Shown: one piece after another, positions 17,911 to 25,497 of the stretch
Layout of the letters: each line of letters begins with the position of its first letter
Position numbering within the stretch: position 1 is the first letter of the stretch
Assembly: GCF_004796535.1 (NCBI RefSeq)
Contig: NZ_SPHY01000002.1
Span: forward strand, 62,001 to 126,000
Direction: 5' to 3'
Source: Sphingomonas flavalba
GTDB taxonomy: Bacteria > Pseudomonadota > Alphaproteobacteria > Sphingomonadales > Sphingomonadaceae
DNA: 64,000 nucleotides
Notes under the pieces: model-generated
The model's input: the letters and a program-made list of their open reading frames with translations, nothing else
Databases searched by the model: none
Told to the model about the DNA's origin: nothing
Position numbers and translations under genes: made by a program

Positions 17911-18019
17911 TAGAATCCCCCTTTTTCCGTAATCCCTTGTCCGCAGGTTAGGCGATCCTGTAGCGGGGTTGCAATCGCCGCATGACGCGCGCTGGCGGAA
18001 AATCGACGGAAGGCAGGGA

Positions 18020-18853
18020 ATGAGGCTGCGATCGTTGCTGTTCGTGCCGGGGGACCGGCCGGAGCGGATGGAAAAGGCGCTGGGCCTTGGCGCCGATGCG
18101 CTGATCCTCGACCTGGAGGACGCGGTTGCGCCCGCGGCAAAGCCCGCTGCCCGCGCCGCGGTTGCGGCTTTCCTGACCGGCGCGCGGCGCAAGTGCGCGC
18201 TGTTCGTGCGGATCAATCCGCTCGACGGTGGGCTGGCGGAGGCCGACCTTGCCGCGGTGCTGTCCGGCGCCCCCGACGGCATCGTCCTGCCCAAGGCGGA
18301 AGGCGCGGAGTCGCTCCGCCGGCTCGACACGCTGCTTGCCGGCAGCGACGCCCGCATCCTGCCGGTGGCGACGGAGACGGCGGCGGCGGTGTTCCGGCTG
18401 GGCGAATATGGCGGCGTCACCCCCCGCCTTGCCGGGCTGACCTGGGGCGCGGAGGATCTGCCGGCGGCGGTCGGCGCCACTGGTGCGCGCGAGGCGGACG
18501 GCAGCTACACCGCGCCCTACCAGATGGTGCGTTCGCTGGCGCTGTTCGGTGCTGTCGCAGCCGGGGTGCCGCCGATCGAGACGGTCTACCCTGATTTCCG
18601 CGACCTCGACGGGCTGCGCCGCTATGCCGAGCGCGGTGCCCGCGACGGCTTCACCGGCATGATGGCGATCCACCCGGGGCAGATTCCGGTCATCAACGCC
18701 GCCTTCGCCCCGTCGGGCGCGGCGATCGCCCATGCCCGCGCGGTGGTCGCCGCCTTTGCCGCCAATCCCGCGGTGGGCGCGCTCCAGCTCGACGGCCGGA
18801 TGATCGACGCGCCGCACCTGAAGGCCGCGCGGCGGCTGCTCGACCGGGTATAG
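18020..18853 (+). CDS. HpcH/HpaI aldolase / CitE-like CoA ester lyase
   Basis: 277-residue TIM-barrel of the citrate-lyase-beta-like family: RSLLFVPGDRPERMEKAL, DLEDAVAP (metal ligands), PLDGGLAEADL, a catalytic-region Glu in WGAEDLPAAVG, and GMMAIHPGQIPVINAAF. Stand-alone CitE-like proteins act as malyl-CoA, beta-methylmalyl-CoA or citramalyl-CoA lyases or malyl-CoA thioesterases. Which one is not decided by the sequence; the nearby MaoC gene fits a mesaconyl/methylmalyl-CoA type pathway. Divergent from the DUF885 gene. Confidence 0.85.
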   Translation: MRLRSLLFVPGDRPERMEKALGLGADALILDLEDAVAPAAKPAARAAVAAFLTGARRKCALFVRINPLDGGLAEADLAAVLSGAPDGIVLPKAEGAESLRRLDTLLAGSDARILPVATETAAAVFRLGEYGGVTPRLAGLTWGAEDLPAAVGATGAREADGSYTAPYQMVRSLALFGAVAAGVPPIETVYPDFRDLDGLRRYAERGARDGFTGMMAIHPGQIPVINAAFAPSGAAIAHARAVVAAFAANPAVGALQLDGRMIDAPHLKAARRLLDRV

Positions 18854-18870
18854 GCGGTGCCGCTCCTCCC

Positions 18871-19518
18871 TTAGCTGTACGATGGTTGCCGGCGGATCGC
18901 CCATTCCGCCAGCGTGTCGAACGGCAGAAGCTGAAAGAACGATACGCCGGCGCGGCCGTCGTGCGACCAGACGATCGAGCTGCGCTGTGGCACCAGGTCG
19001 TCGATGGTGATGATGACGTCGTCGCCTTCCTTCAGGAACTTGCTCTCGATCTTGGCGCCGCCCTGCGACACGTCGATGACGTTGACCTTGTAGTGGATGT
19101 TGGCGAGCAGCAGGTCGGCGACACAGGGGATGTTGAGCCGGGGCATCCGGCGCGGCATGCCGGCGGCATCCTCCTCGCTCGGCGCGTGGAGGATCTGCAA
19201 CACGTCGATCCGTTCGTCGAACTGAATGCCGATCATGGAATCGGCGGTCCACACGATCCGCCCCGGCACCGCATAACCCGACCGCAGCTCGACGCAGACC
19301 GGCGCGCCGATCGGCAGCTTGGTGTGGATCTTGCCCATCATCCCGCCGGCGGAGATGTTGCGGATCAGGCACAAGCCCTGGAACCCGGCCATGGTCAGCG
19401 CCGCCGATCGGTACATCGACAGGTGGCGCCGGTCGCCCCGTCGTTCGTCCGAGGGCATCGGGACGTCCGGGGAAAATGAAATGCCGGTCAGGTCAACATT
19501 GTCATAATCCAGTGCCAT
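18871..19518 (-). CDS. PilZ-domain protein with two tandem PilZ-like modules
   Basis: 215 residues. The first half has the RRGDRRHLSMYRSA basic stretch and RNISAGGMMGKI, the second RRMPRLNIPCVADLL and IDVSQGGAKIESKF. These match the RxxxR ... (D/N)xSxxG pattern by which PilZ domains bind cyclic di-GMP, giving two modules in one chain. No output domain or signal peptide is visible, so it may be a stand-alone c-di-GMP adaptor. The stop abuts the converging CitE gene, and another PilZ-type gene lies just upstream. Confidence 0.82.
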   Translation of the reverse strand: MALDYDNVDLTGISFSPDVPMPSDERRGDRRHLSMYRSAALTMAGFQGLCLIRNISAGGMMGKIHTKLPIGAPVCVELRSGYAVPGRIVWTADSMIGIQFDERIDVLQILHAPSEEDAAGMPRRMPRLNIPCVADLLLANIHYKVNVIDVSQGGAKIESKFLKEGDDVIITIDDLVPQRSSIVWSHDGRAGVSFFQLLPFDTLAEWAIRRQPSYS

Positions 19519-19537
19519 CGGGGCTCTCCTGCGCGAA

Positions 19538-19996
19538 TTATCTTGGGTCGTCGCCTGGCGTCGGGCGCCGCAGCATCGGAAGCGTCGTGCGTGTCCGGCC
19601 GCCGGCCGCCGCCGTGAAACCCTCTATGCTGTCGTTGCCGAGCATGCGGAGCAGATCGATCCAGCCGGCGAAGCGGATGCCGACCAGCGCGCCGTCGACC
19701 CACAGCACTTCGCCCGCTATCGGATGGCCCGGCCGCAGTTCCACGCTGACCTTGTCGCGAGGCGCCATCGCCAGCCCGGTTTCGGCCATCATGCCGCCGG
19801 CCGAAACCATATGAATGTAACAAACGGCGCGTACGGTGCCGGCGGTAAGGTGGCCGGCACGCAGCATCCGGGGGTCGCGATCCACCCCGTGAAAATTTTT
19901 ATCGGGCGGATTGGGGACGTCGCCGGACAGCGAAACGACCGTCAGGTCGGGCATACCGGCCGGCTTGCCGTCGTTCGGTCGGTAATGGGCATTCAC
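19538..19996 (-). CDS. PilZ-like domain protein
   Basis: 152 residues from a GTG start chosen for its strong ribosome-binding site (AAGGGAGG, seven bases upstream). The N-terminal 50 residues are polar. The C-terminal part resembles the first module of the downstream PilZ gene: HMVSAGGMMAETGLAMAPRD, ELRPGHPIAGEVLWVDGALVGIRF, with a weaker arginine motif (DPRMLRAG). It probably arose by duplication and is cotranscribed with that gene (19-bp gap). C-di-GMP binding is less certain because the RxxxR motif is degenerate. Confidence 0.68.
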   Translation of the reverse strand: MNAHYRPNDGKPAGMPDLTVVSLSGDVPNPPDKNFHGVDRDPRMLRAGHLTAGTVRAVCYIHMVSAGGMMAETGLAMAPRDKVSVELRPGHPIAGEVLWVDGALVGIRFAGWIDLLRMLGNDSIEGFTAAAGGRTRTTLPMLRRPTPGDDPR

Positions 19997-20204
19997 AACG
20001 CCGCCTCCCTTGCATGCAGCAGAGAAAAGGCCACGCATCGGACCGCGCAGTACCTGGTTTCCGTAACGTAAACCAAGATCGACCACCCATTTCCTGTTGC
20101 GCAGAATCTTTTCTATTCTTGCCCGATACCGGGGCTACGCAACGACGCCTTATATTGGCGATGCACACAACCAGAGCTTCGCATTCTGGCTAGGTTTTGT
20201 AAAA

Positions 20205-20221
20205 TACATCAATTTGGTGTA
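20205..20221. promoter_or_regulatory. Operator-like inverted repeat upstream of the XRE regulator
   Basis: TACATCA-ATT-TGGTGTA, 6 of 7 positions paired, in an AT-rich stretch about 50 bases before the regulator start. A second pair, TTACCA (20228) and TGGTAA (20256), brackets the likely transcription start. Position suggests autoregulation; this is inference. Confidence 0.4.
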
Positions 20222-20273
20222 CTGATTGTTACCAGTGCCCTTTGGCTGCTCATGTTTGGTAAAGGGGCGGTTC

Positions 20274-20540
20274 ATGGCAAAAGGGATTACGGACGAGCGC
20301 TATCGTCAACTTCTCGTTATCCTTATAGAGGCCAGAAAAGGCATCGGTCTTTCGCAGGCCGATGTCGCCACCAAGTTGAACAAGCCGCAGCAATTCGTCT
20401 CGCGCTACGAGCTGGGCGAGCGCCGCCTTGACGTCATCGAATATCTCGATATCGCCGCGGTGCTGGGTCTGGACGCGTTGACCACGTTGCTCACCGTCGC
20501 CGAGTCGCGACCCGGTGGTCGAGGTGATTCGGCCCCGTAG
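20274..20540 (+). CDS. XRE-family helix-turn-helix regulator
   Basis: 88-residue Cro/CI-type protein made up of one HTH domain. The recognition region is GLSQADVATKLNKPQQFVSR, followed by YELGERRLDVIEYLDIAAVLGLD. The ATG with AAAGGGG upstream is chosen; an earlier in-frame ATG adds a non-family leader. It has no sensor domain. Short regulators of this type occur both in phages and as chromosomal genes; the neighbours are ordinary. The AT-rich upstream region contains operator-like repeats. Confidence 0.85.
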   Translation: MAKGITDERYRQLLVILIEARKGIGLSQADVATKLNKPQQFVSRYELGERRLDVIEYLDIAAVLGLDALTTLLTVAESRPGGRGDSAP

Positions 20541-20557
20541 AAACCGCCGCCGGAGCG

Positions 20558-20588
20558 CAAGATAATAGTAGAATAATAAACTATCTTG
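20558..20588. repeat. AT-rich inverted repeat downstream of the XRE gene
   Basis: CAAGATA and TATCTTG (7-bp perfect arms, 17-base AT-only spacer except two G and one C) stand out in GC-rich DNA. It could be a weak terminator, or an operator/promoter for the flavin reductase gene that starts 33 bases later. Confidence 0.4.
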
Positions 20589-20620
20589 TCCCGGCGCGCC
20601 GAAGCTGGCAACCACACGGC

Positions 20621-21226
20621 ATGACCAAACCCCTTTCGATCGTAGGCATCGGCGGCACTACGGCGCCCAATTCCTCCACCGAGCAGGCGCTGCGCCTGGC
20701 GCTGGCCGCGGCGGCGGCGGAAGGTGCGACGGTCACGCTGTTCGACGGGCCGCAACTGGCCGCCCTGCCGCATTACGCGCCCGGCGCGCTCCCCGGGTCG
20801 GACGTGGCCCGGGCGCTGGTCGACGCCGTGCGCCAGGCGGATGGGCTGGTGCTGGCCAGCCCTGGCTATCACGGTTCGATCTCCGGCCTGGTCAAGAACG
20901 CGATCGACTATGTCGAGGAAACCTCGAAGGACGCCCGTGTCTATCTGGACGGCCTGCCGGTCGGCCTGATCGTCACCGCTTACGGGTGGCAGGCGACCGG
21001 GTCGACGCTGGCGACGCTACGCTCGATCGTCCATGCCCTGCGTGGCTGGCCGACGCCGCTCGGCGCCGCGATCAAGAGCGACCGGGGCATGTTCGTCGAA
21101 GGGCGCTGCAACGACCCGGGGGCATCGGGCCAGCTCGATCTGGTCGGCCGCCAGGTCGTCGAATTCGCCCGCCTGCATCAGCGCGCGCCGGCGATCGGCG
21201 CGACCGGCCCGGTCGAGGACGCCTGA
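20621..21226 (+). CDS. NADPH-dependent FMN reductase family protein
   Basis: 201-residue flavodoxin-like NAD(P)H:FMN oxidoreductase. The N-terminal phosphate-binding loop GIGGTTAPNSSTEQALRLAL and SPGYHGSISGLVKNAIDYVE (flavin-binding loop) are characteristic, as in SsuE/ChrR-like reductases. It is cytoplasmic. Partner oxygenase genes are absent nearby, so the physiological acceptor (flavin, quinone or chromate) is unknown. Confidence 0.86.
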   Translation: MTKPLSIVGIGGTTAPNSSTEQALRLALAAAAAEGATVTLFDGPQLAALPHYAPGALPGSDVARALVDAVRQADGLVLASPGYHGSISGLVKNAIDYVEETSKDARVYLDGLPVGLIVTAYGWQATGSTLATLRSIVHALRGWPTPLGAAIKSDRGMFVEGRCNDPGASGQLDLVGRQVVEFARLHQRAPAIGATGPVEDA

Positions 21227-21320
21227 CCGGGGCGGCGCTGGATACCGCGCCGTATACGCCGCCGCCGAAGCACCGGCCCTCCCGATTTGCGTTGCGCCGC
21301 CGATCGCGTATGGCGCGGCC

Positions 21321-22055
21321 ATGACTTCCCATGCCGATGACGCGGCCCTTGCCGCCGCCCTGGCGGAAACCGCCGGCCGCCTGCTGCTGCCGCTGCGCGA
21401 CAGCGCATTGCTGAGCGGCAAGGCGCTGGGCGACGCCGGCGATCGCACCGCCAATACCTTCCTGATGGCGGCGATCGCCCAGCAGCGGCCCGACGATGGC
21501 GTGTTGTCGGAGGAAAGCGTCGACGACCTGTCGCGGCTGGCGAAACGTCGGGTGTGGATCGTCGACCCGCTCGACGGCACCCGCGAATATGCGGAAGGGC
21601 GCGCCGACTGGGCGGTGCATGTCGCGCTGGCGATCGACGGGCACGCGACGGTCGGCGCCGTCGCGCTGCCGGCGCAGGGGCTGGTGCTGCGTTCCGACGC
21701 CCCCCCTCCGCCGGTCGAACGGCCGGCGCGGCCGCGTCTGCTGGTCAGCCGCAGCCGCCCAGCGCCGGAATGCGCCCGCGTCGCCGCCGCCCTCGATGCG
21801 GAGGTGGTACCGATGGGCTCGGCCGGGGCAAAGGCGATGGCGGTGCTGCTCGGGCAGGGCGACATCTACCTGCACAGCGGCGGCCAGCACCAATGGGACA
21901 ATGCCGCGCCTGTAGCGGTGGCGCTCGGCGCCGGCATGATCGCCGAACGGATCGACGGCAGCCCCTGCGCCTATAATGCGGCGGACACGGCGCTGCCGGA
22001 CCTGCTGATCTGCCCGCCCGAATACCGCGAACGGGTACGCGCCGCGCTCGGCTGA
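21321..22055 (+). CDS. cysQ: 3'(2'),5'-bisphosphate nucleotidase / inositol-phosphatase family
   Basis: 244-residue phosphatase of the IMPase/CysQ family. The Mg-binding motif VDPLDGTREYAEG is near residue 80, an upstream SEES supplies the metal Glu, and the second motif QWDNAAPVAVALG is near 191. CysQ removes the 3'-phosphate of PAP formed in sulfate assimilation. The reading frame is open for another 288 bases upstream, but the ATG giving MTSHADDAALAAAL matches the usual protein length; it starts 94 bp after the flavin reductase. Confidence 0.86.
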   Translation: MTSHADDAALAAALAETAGRLLLPLRDSALLSGKALGDAGDRTANTFLMAAIAQQRPDDGVLSEESVDDLSRLAKRRVWIVDPLDGTREYAEGRADWAVHVALAIDGHATVGAVALPAQGLVLRSDAPPPPVERPARPRLLVSRSRPAPECARVAAALDAEVVPMGSAGAKAMAVLLGQGDIYLHSGGQHQWDNAAPVAVALGAGMIAERIDGSPCAYNAADTALPDLLICPPEYRERVRAALG

Positions 22056-22059
22056 GCGG

Positions 22060-22194
22060 TTATTTGGCGCCTTCGGCGGTCTTCGACACCGTCTTGCCGA
22101 CCGATGCGACGTCCTTGCCGGCGCCGGAGATCGTGTTGCACCCCGCCAGCGCGATCAGGCCCGCCAGACAGGCCAGTGCGGTCATCTTCTTCAT
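22060..22194 (-). CDS. Entericidin A/B family lipoprotein
   Basis: 44 residues: basic start MKKMTALACLAGLIALAGCN with a lipobox (LAGC, Cys19), then NTISGAGKDVASVGKTVSKT, the typical entericidin pattern of a tiny lipoprotein with an amphipathic Gly/Lys/Val helix. In E. coli entericidin B is a bacteriolytic toxin and A its antidote. Only one gene is present here, as in most alphaproteobacteria, so a stress or envelope role is more likely than a toxin-antidote pair. AGGGAT before the start serves as ribosome-binding site. Confidence 0.85.
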   Translation of the reverse strand: MKKMTALACLAGLIALAGCNTISGAGKDVASVGKTVSKTAEGAK

Positions 22195-22298
22195 CGTGGC
22201 ATCCCTAATCAAAAGCCGTTGGTGCGCGAGGCGCGTCGCCGCATATTACGGCGCGCAAGCCCGGATGCAATTGGCGATTCCGGGGCAGAGGAGAAGGC

Positions 22299-22374
22299 TG
22301 GTGGGCTCGCCGGGATTCGAACCCGGGACCTACAGATTAAAAGTCCGTTGCTCTACCGACTGAGCTACGAGCCC
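22299..22374 (-). tRNA. tRNA-Lys (anticodon TTT), CCA encoded
   Basis: Read on the minus strand: acceptor GGGCTCG/CGAGCCC, D arm AGCTCAGTCGGTAGAGC, anticodon loop CTTTTAA (TTT), T arm CGGGTTCGAATCCCG, discriminator A and CCA. The 5' end overlaps the last codons of folK on the same strand. Confidence 0.96.
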
Positions 22375-22859
22375 CCAGAGGCGGTCGCCCTATAAGCCGG
22401 TCGCCGCCGGGTCAACCGGGCGTGAAGCTGGCGGACGGTCAGGCCGGTGATCGGGTCGCGCCAGTCCGGCGCGATCGCCGCCAACGGTTCCAGCACGAAG
22501 CCGCGCTCGCGAAACGCCGGGTGCGGAATGGTGAGGCCGGGGGAGGACCAGGCACCCCCCGACCACAGGATGATGTCCAGGTCGAGCGGCCGGCTGCCCC
22601 AGCGGCGGCCCGGCCGGCGCCCGGCGGCCCGCTCCATCCGCTTCAGCACCGCCAGCAGCGCCGGCGGGGGAAGGGGGCTGGTGATGACGCAGGCGGCATT
22701 GGCGTAGCGGCGGATCGACGGCCCGATCGGTGCGGTGCGGATAATGGGCGATGCCGCCCCGCCAAGTTCGGCGAGCGTGGCGGCCAATGCAGCTTCCGGC
22801 GCGCCGTTCCGGCTTGGGCGGTTGGCGCCGAGCGCGATCACATAGCTTGTCGTCACCAT
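22365..22859 (-). CDS. folK: 2-amino-4-hydroxy-6-hydroxymethyldihydropteridine diphosphokinase
   Basis: HPPK transfers pyrophosphate from ATP to 6-hydroxymethyl-7,8-dihydropterin in folate synthesis. Family residues are readable: ALGANRPSRNGAPEAAL at the N-terminus, RYANAACVI, and RRWGSRPLDLDIILW with the two metal aspartates, then PHPAFRERGFVLEPLAAIAP. 164 residues is normal. Its last two sense codons and its TAG stop lie inside the downstream tRNA-Lys gene, so the mature tRNA can only come from a transcript processed through the folK end. Confidence 0.94.
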   Translation of the reverse strand: MVTTSYVIALGANRPSRNGAPEAALAATLAELGGAASPIIRTAPIGPSIRRYANAACVITSPLPPPALLAVLKRMERAAGRRPGRRWGSRPLDLDIILWSGGAWSSPGLTIPHPAFRERGFVLEPLAAIAPDWRDPITGLTVRQLHARLTRRRPAYRATASGGS

Positions 22860-22882
22860 GCCCGCGCGCCTAACTCATCGCC

Positions 22883-23557
22883 ATGCCCGTCGAAAGCCCG
22901 CTTGCCGCGACCGAACCACCGCACGACTGCCCGCGCTGCCCCCGCCTCGTTGCGCTGCGCCAGGAATCGCGGACCGAGCACCCGGACTGGTGGAATGCGC
23001 CGGTGCCGGCGTTCGGCGATCCGGACGGCTGGCTGGCGATCATCGGCCTCGCCCCCGGCAAGCACGGCGCCAACCGCACCGGGCGGCCGTTTACGGGCGA
23101 TTTCGCCGGGCCGCTGCTGTTCGACACGCTGGAGGCGTTCGGGCTGACCCGCGGGCGCTACGACGCGCGGATCGACGACGGCTTCGGCCTGCGCGGCGTC
23201 ATCATCATCAACTCGGTCCGCTGCCTGCCGCCGCAGAACAAGCCGACTCCGGCGGAGTCGCGCGCCTGCCGCCCGTTCGCGGCGGCGCAGGTCGCGGCGT
23301 TGCCCCGGGTCCGGCTGTTCGTCGCGCTCGGCCGGATCGCCCATGATTCGGCGGTGCGGATATTGGGCCTGCGTCCCGCCGCCGCGCCGTTCGGCCACTT
23401 GGCGGAACATCCTCTGCCCGATGGGCGGGTGCTGATCGATAGCTACCACTGCTCGCGCTATAACCAGAATACCGGGCGGCTGACGCCGGAGATGTTCGCG
23501 GCGGTGTTCGCGCGGGCGATCGCGCTGCGTCAGATATCCGCGACCAGCCGGCCGTAA
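22883..23557 (+). CDS. Family 5 uracil-DNA glycosylase (UDGb type)
   Basis: 224 residues. Motif A GLAPGKHGANRTGRPFTGD (56-74) lacks a polar catalytic Asp/Asn in the water-activating position, as in family-5 UDGb enzymes, and motif B is HCSRYNQNTGRLTPEMF (from about 189). Cysteines at CPRC near residue 17, plus Cys in NSVRCLPP and ESRACRPF, fit the four ligands of an Fe-S cluster. It removes uracil and other deaminated bases from DNA. Its 3' end overlaps aguB convergently by 28 bp. Confidence 0.88.
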   Translation: MPVESPLAATEPPHDCPRCPRLVALRQESRTEHPDWWNAPVPAFGDPDGWLAIIGLAPGKHGANRTGRPFTGDFAGPLLFDTLEAFGLTRGRYDARIDDGFGLRGVIIINSVRCLPPQNKPTPAESRACRPFAAAQVAALPRVRLFVALGRIAHDSAVRILGLRPAAAPFGHLAEHPLPDGRVLIDSYHCSRYNQNTGRLTPEMFAAVFARAIALRQISATSRP

Positions 23558-24378
23558 AGCTCCGGCCGCCGGTCGCGGAAGAAGCCGAAGGCTGCGCGGT
23601 GGCGCCTGACCTGGTCGAGGTCGATCGTCGCGGTCAGCACCCCCGTCTCCTCCGCGCCGAATTCGGCGAGCAGGTCGCCGCGCTCGTCGCAGATGAAGCT
23701 GTGGCCGTAGAAGCGCTGGCCATCCTCGGTGCCGATCCGGTTGGCGGCGACGACCGGAACGACATTCGACACCGCATGGCCGATCATCGCCCGCCGCCAC
23801 AGCCGGCTGGTGTCGAGATCGGGGTCGTGCGGCTCGCTGCCGATCGCGGTCGGGTAAAACAGGATCTCCGCGCCCATCAGCATCATCGCCCGCGCCGCTT
23901 CCGGGTACCACTGGTCCCAACACACGCCGACGCCCAGCGCCGCGCCCGGCGTCGGCCATACCTTGAACCCGGTGTTGCCGGGACGGAAATAGAATTTTTC
24001 TTCATAGCCCGGCCCGTCGGGGATATGGCTCTTGCGGTAGACGCCCATGATCGCGCCTTTGTCGTCGATCATAGCCAGGCTGTTGTAATGGTGCGGCCCG
24101 TCCGCCTCGAAGAAGCTGGTCGGGATGAACACGCCCAGTTCCGCCGCCAGCGCCCGCATCGCCACGACCGCCTCGTGCCGCTCGACCGGCCGGGCGCCGG
24201 CGAACAGCCCCTCGTCCTCGACCCGGCAGAAATACGGGCCTTCGAACAGTTCGGGCGGCAGGATGACGGTCGCGCCCTTCGCCGCCGCCTCGCGCACCAG
24301 TGCGGAGACGTTGGCGATATTCTCGCCAATGTCGTCGGTGAAGGCCAGTTGCAGCGCGGCGACGGTGATCTCGGTCAT
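23530..24378 (-). CDS. aguB: N-carbamoylputrescine amidohydrolase
   Basis: 282-residue nitrilase-fold enzyme that converts N-carbamoylputrescine to putrescine, CO2 and ammonia. The catalytic triad is visible: E43 (PPELFEG), K116 (YRKSHIPDGPGY) and C153 (GVCWDQWYPE). The DGPGYEEKFYFRPG and AVSNVVPVVAANRIG stretches are typical of AguB rather than other nitrilases. The ATG overlaps the aguA stop by 4 bp, so the two enzymes of the agmatine route are translationally coupled. Confidence 0.95.
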   Translation of the reverse strand: MTEITVAALQLAFTDDIGENIANVSALVREAAAKGATVILPPELFEGPYFCRVEDEGLFAGARPVERHEAVVAMRALAAELGVFIPTSFFEADGPHHYNSLAMIDDKGAIMGVYRKSHIPDGPGYEEKFYFRPGNTGFKVWPTPGAALGVGVCWDQWYPEAARAMMLMGAEILFYPTAIGSEPHDPDLDTSRLWRRAMIGHAVSNVVPVVAANRIGTEDGQRFYGHSFICDERGDLLAEFGAEETGVLTATIDLDQVRRHRAAFGFFRDRRPELYGRLVADI

Positions 24379-25370
24379 GGCATGTCCTGAACGGCGGGGA
24401 TCTGCTGGCTGATGCAGTGGAGGCTGCCGCCGCCGGTCAAGATATGGTCGGCGCGCTGGCCGACAACCCTGCGCGTCGGAAACAGCGCCGCGACCGCCGC
24501 GACCGCCGCATCGTCGTTGGGCGCACCGTAGAGCGGCACGACCACCGCGGCGTTGCCGATGTAGAAGTTCATGTAGGAGGCCGGGATCACGTCTCCGTCG
24601 CGCAGCACCCGGCCGGGCGAGGGCAGGGGGGCGACCGTCAATCCGAACGCTTCCGCCCGCGCCGCCGCGTCGGCGTAGACGGTCGCGTTGGGGTCGTCCG
24701 CCCCGGCGGCGACCGGAATCGCGATCGTGCCCGGCGCGACGAAGCGGGCAAGGTTGTCGACATGGCCGTCGGTATGGTCGTTGGCCAGCCCGTCGCCCAG
24801 CCACAGGATGCGCTCCAGCCCCAGGTCGGCGCGCAGCCGCGCCTCGACCTCCGCCTTCGTCATGCCGGGGTTGCGGTTGGGGTTCAGCAGGCATTGCTCG
24901 GTGGTGACTGCCAGGCCGCTGCCGTCGCCGTCGATCGCGCCGCCTTCCAGCACCCAGGCGCACCGCTCGACCGCGATGCCGCGCGCCGTTGCCAGCCGGG
25001 CGCCGATATCCTCGTCCCCGGTCAGCTGGTATTTGCCGCCCCAGCCGTTGAAGCGGAACGATCGCGCCGTCCCGTCGCCGAGCAGGATCGGCCCGGTATC
25101 GCGCAGCCAGATGTCGCCGAACGCCGCGACGACGACCGAAACCCGCGCCGGCGCCAGCGCCCGCGCCGCTGCGGCCGCGCTTTCGTCCGCCGCGACCAGC
25201 ACCACCTGCTCCCCGGCTCCGCCGGCATCGACCGCCGCCGCAAACGCCGCCACCTCCGCCTGTGCCGGCGCCAGGTCGTCTTCCCACAGCTCGGCATGGC
25301 TCGGAAACCCGATCCACACCGCATCATGGCGCGCCCATTCGGGGGGAGGGGGAAGGATGGCGTCGGACAC
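24375..25370 (-). CDS. aguA: Agmatine deiminase
   Basis: Converts agmatine to N-carbamoylputrescine. Guanidino-group enzyme fold with DIWLRDTGPIL, FNGWGGKY, VLEGGAID, NDHTDGHVDN and the nucleophile in GGGSLHCISQQ (Cys about 319). I chose a GTG start with AAAGAGAG just upstream, giving MSDAILPPPPEWARHDAVW; an ATG 18 bases earlier is possible but has no ribosome-binding site. The first gene of the aguA-aguB pair, it is divergent from the S9 peptidase with 127 bp between them. No arginine decarboxylase is visible in this window. Confidence 0.93.
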   Translation of the reverse strand: MSDAILPPPPEWARHDAVWIGFPSHAELWEDDLAPAQAEVAAFAAAVDAGGAGEQVVLVAADESAAAAARALAPARVSVVVAAFGDIWLRDTGPILLGDGTARSFRFNGWGGKYQLTGDEDIGARLATARGIAVERCAWVLEGGAIDGDGSGLAVTTEQCLLNPNRNPGMTKAEVEARLRADLGLERILWLGDGLANDHTDGHVDNLARFVAPGTIAIPVAAGADDPNATVYADAAARAEAFGLTVAPLPSPGRVLRDGDVIPASYMNFYIGNAAVVVPLYGAPNDDAAVAAVAALFPTRRVVGQRADHILTGGGSLHCISQQIPAVQDMP

Positions 25371-25432
25371 AGCACTCTCTTTGGGCATCGGTGCCATGCC
25401 ATGGCAGCGGCTTGGCCCGGCGACAAGGAAAA

Positions 25433-25451
25433 GCCTTGCATAATGCAAGGC
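25433..25451. promoter_or_regulatory. Perfect dyad operator candidate between aguA and the S9 peptidase
   Basis: GCCTTGCAT-A-ATGCAAGGC: nine-base perfect arms with one central base. TTGCAT within it could serve as a -35 element with TTTATC 17 bases on as the -10 for the peptidase. A dimeric repressor binding here could control one or both divergent genes. Regulator unknown. Confidence 0.5.
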
Positions 25452-25488
25452 CAAGGATGTTTATCAAATAGTTAGGGGATATCCTTGG
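25451..25488 (+). promoter_or_regulatory. Leader hairpin next to the S9 peptidase ribosome-binding site
   Basis: CCAAGGAT (25451) is perfectly complementary to ATCCTTGG (25481) across a 22-base AT-rich loop. The 3' arm runs into the GGGGGG ribosome-binding site, so pairing in RNA could partly hide it. If transcription starts inside the repeat, this would not form; the start site is unknown. Confidence 0.35.
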
Positions 25489-25497
25489 GGGGCTTCG

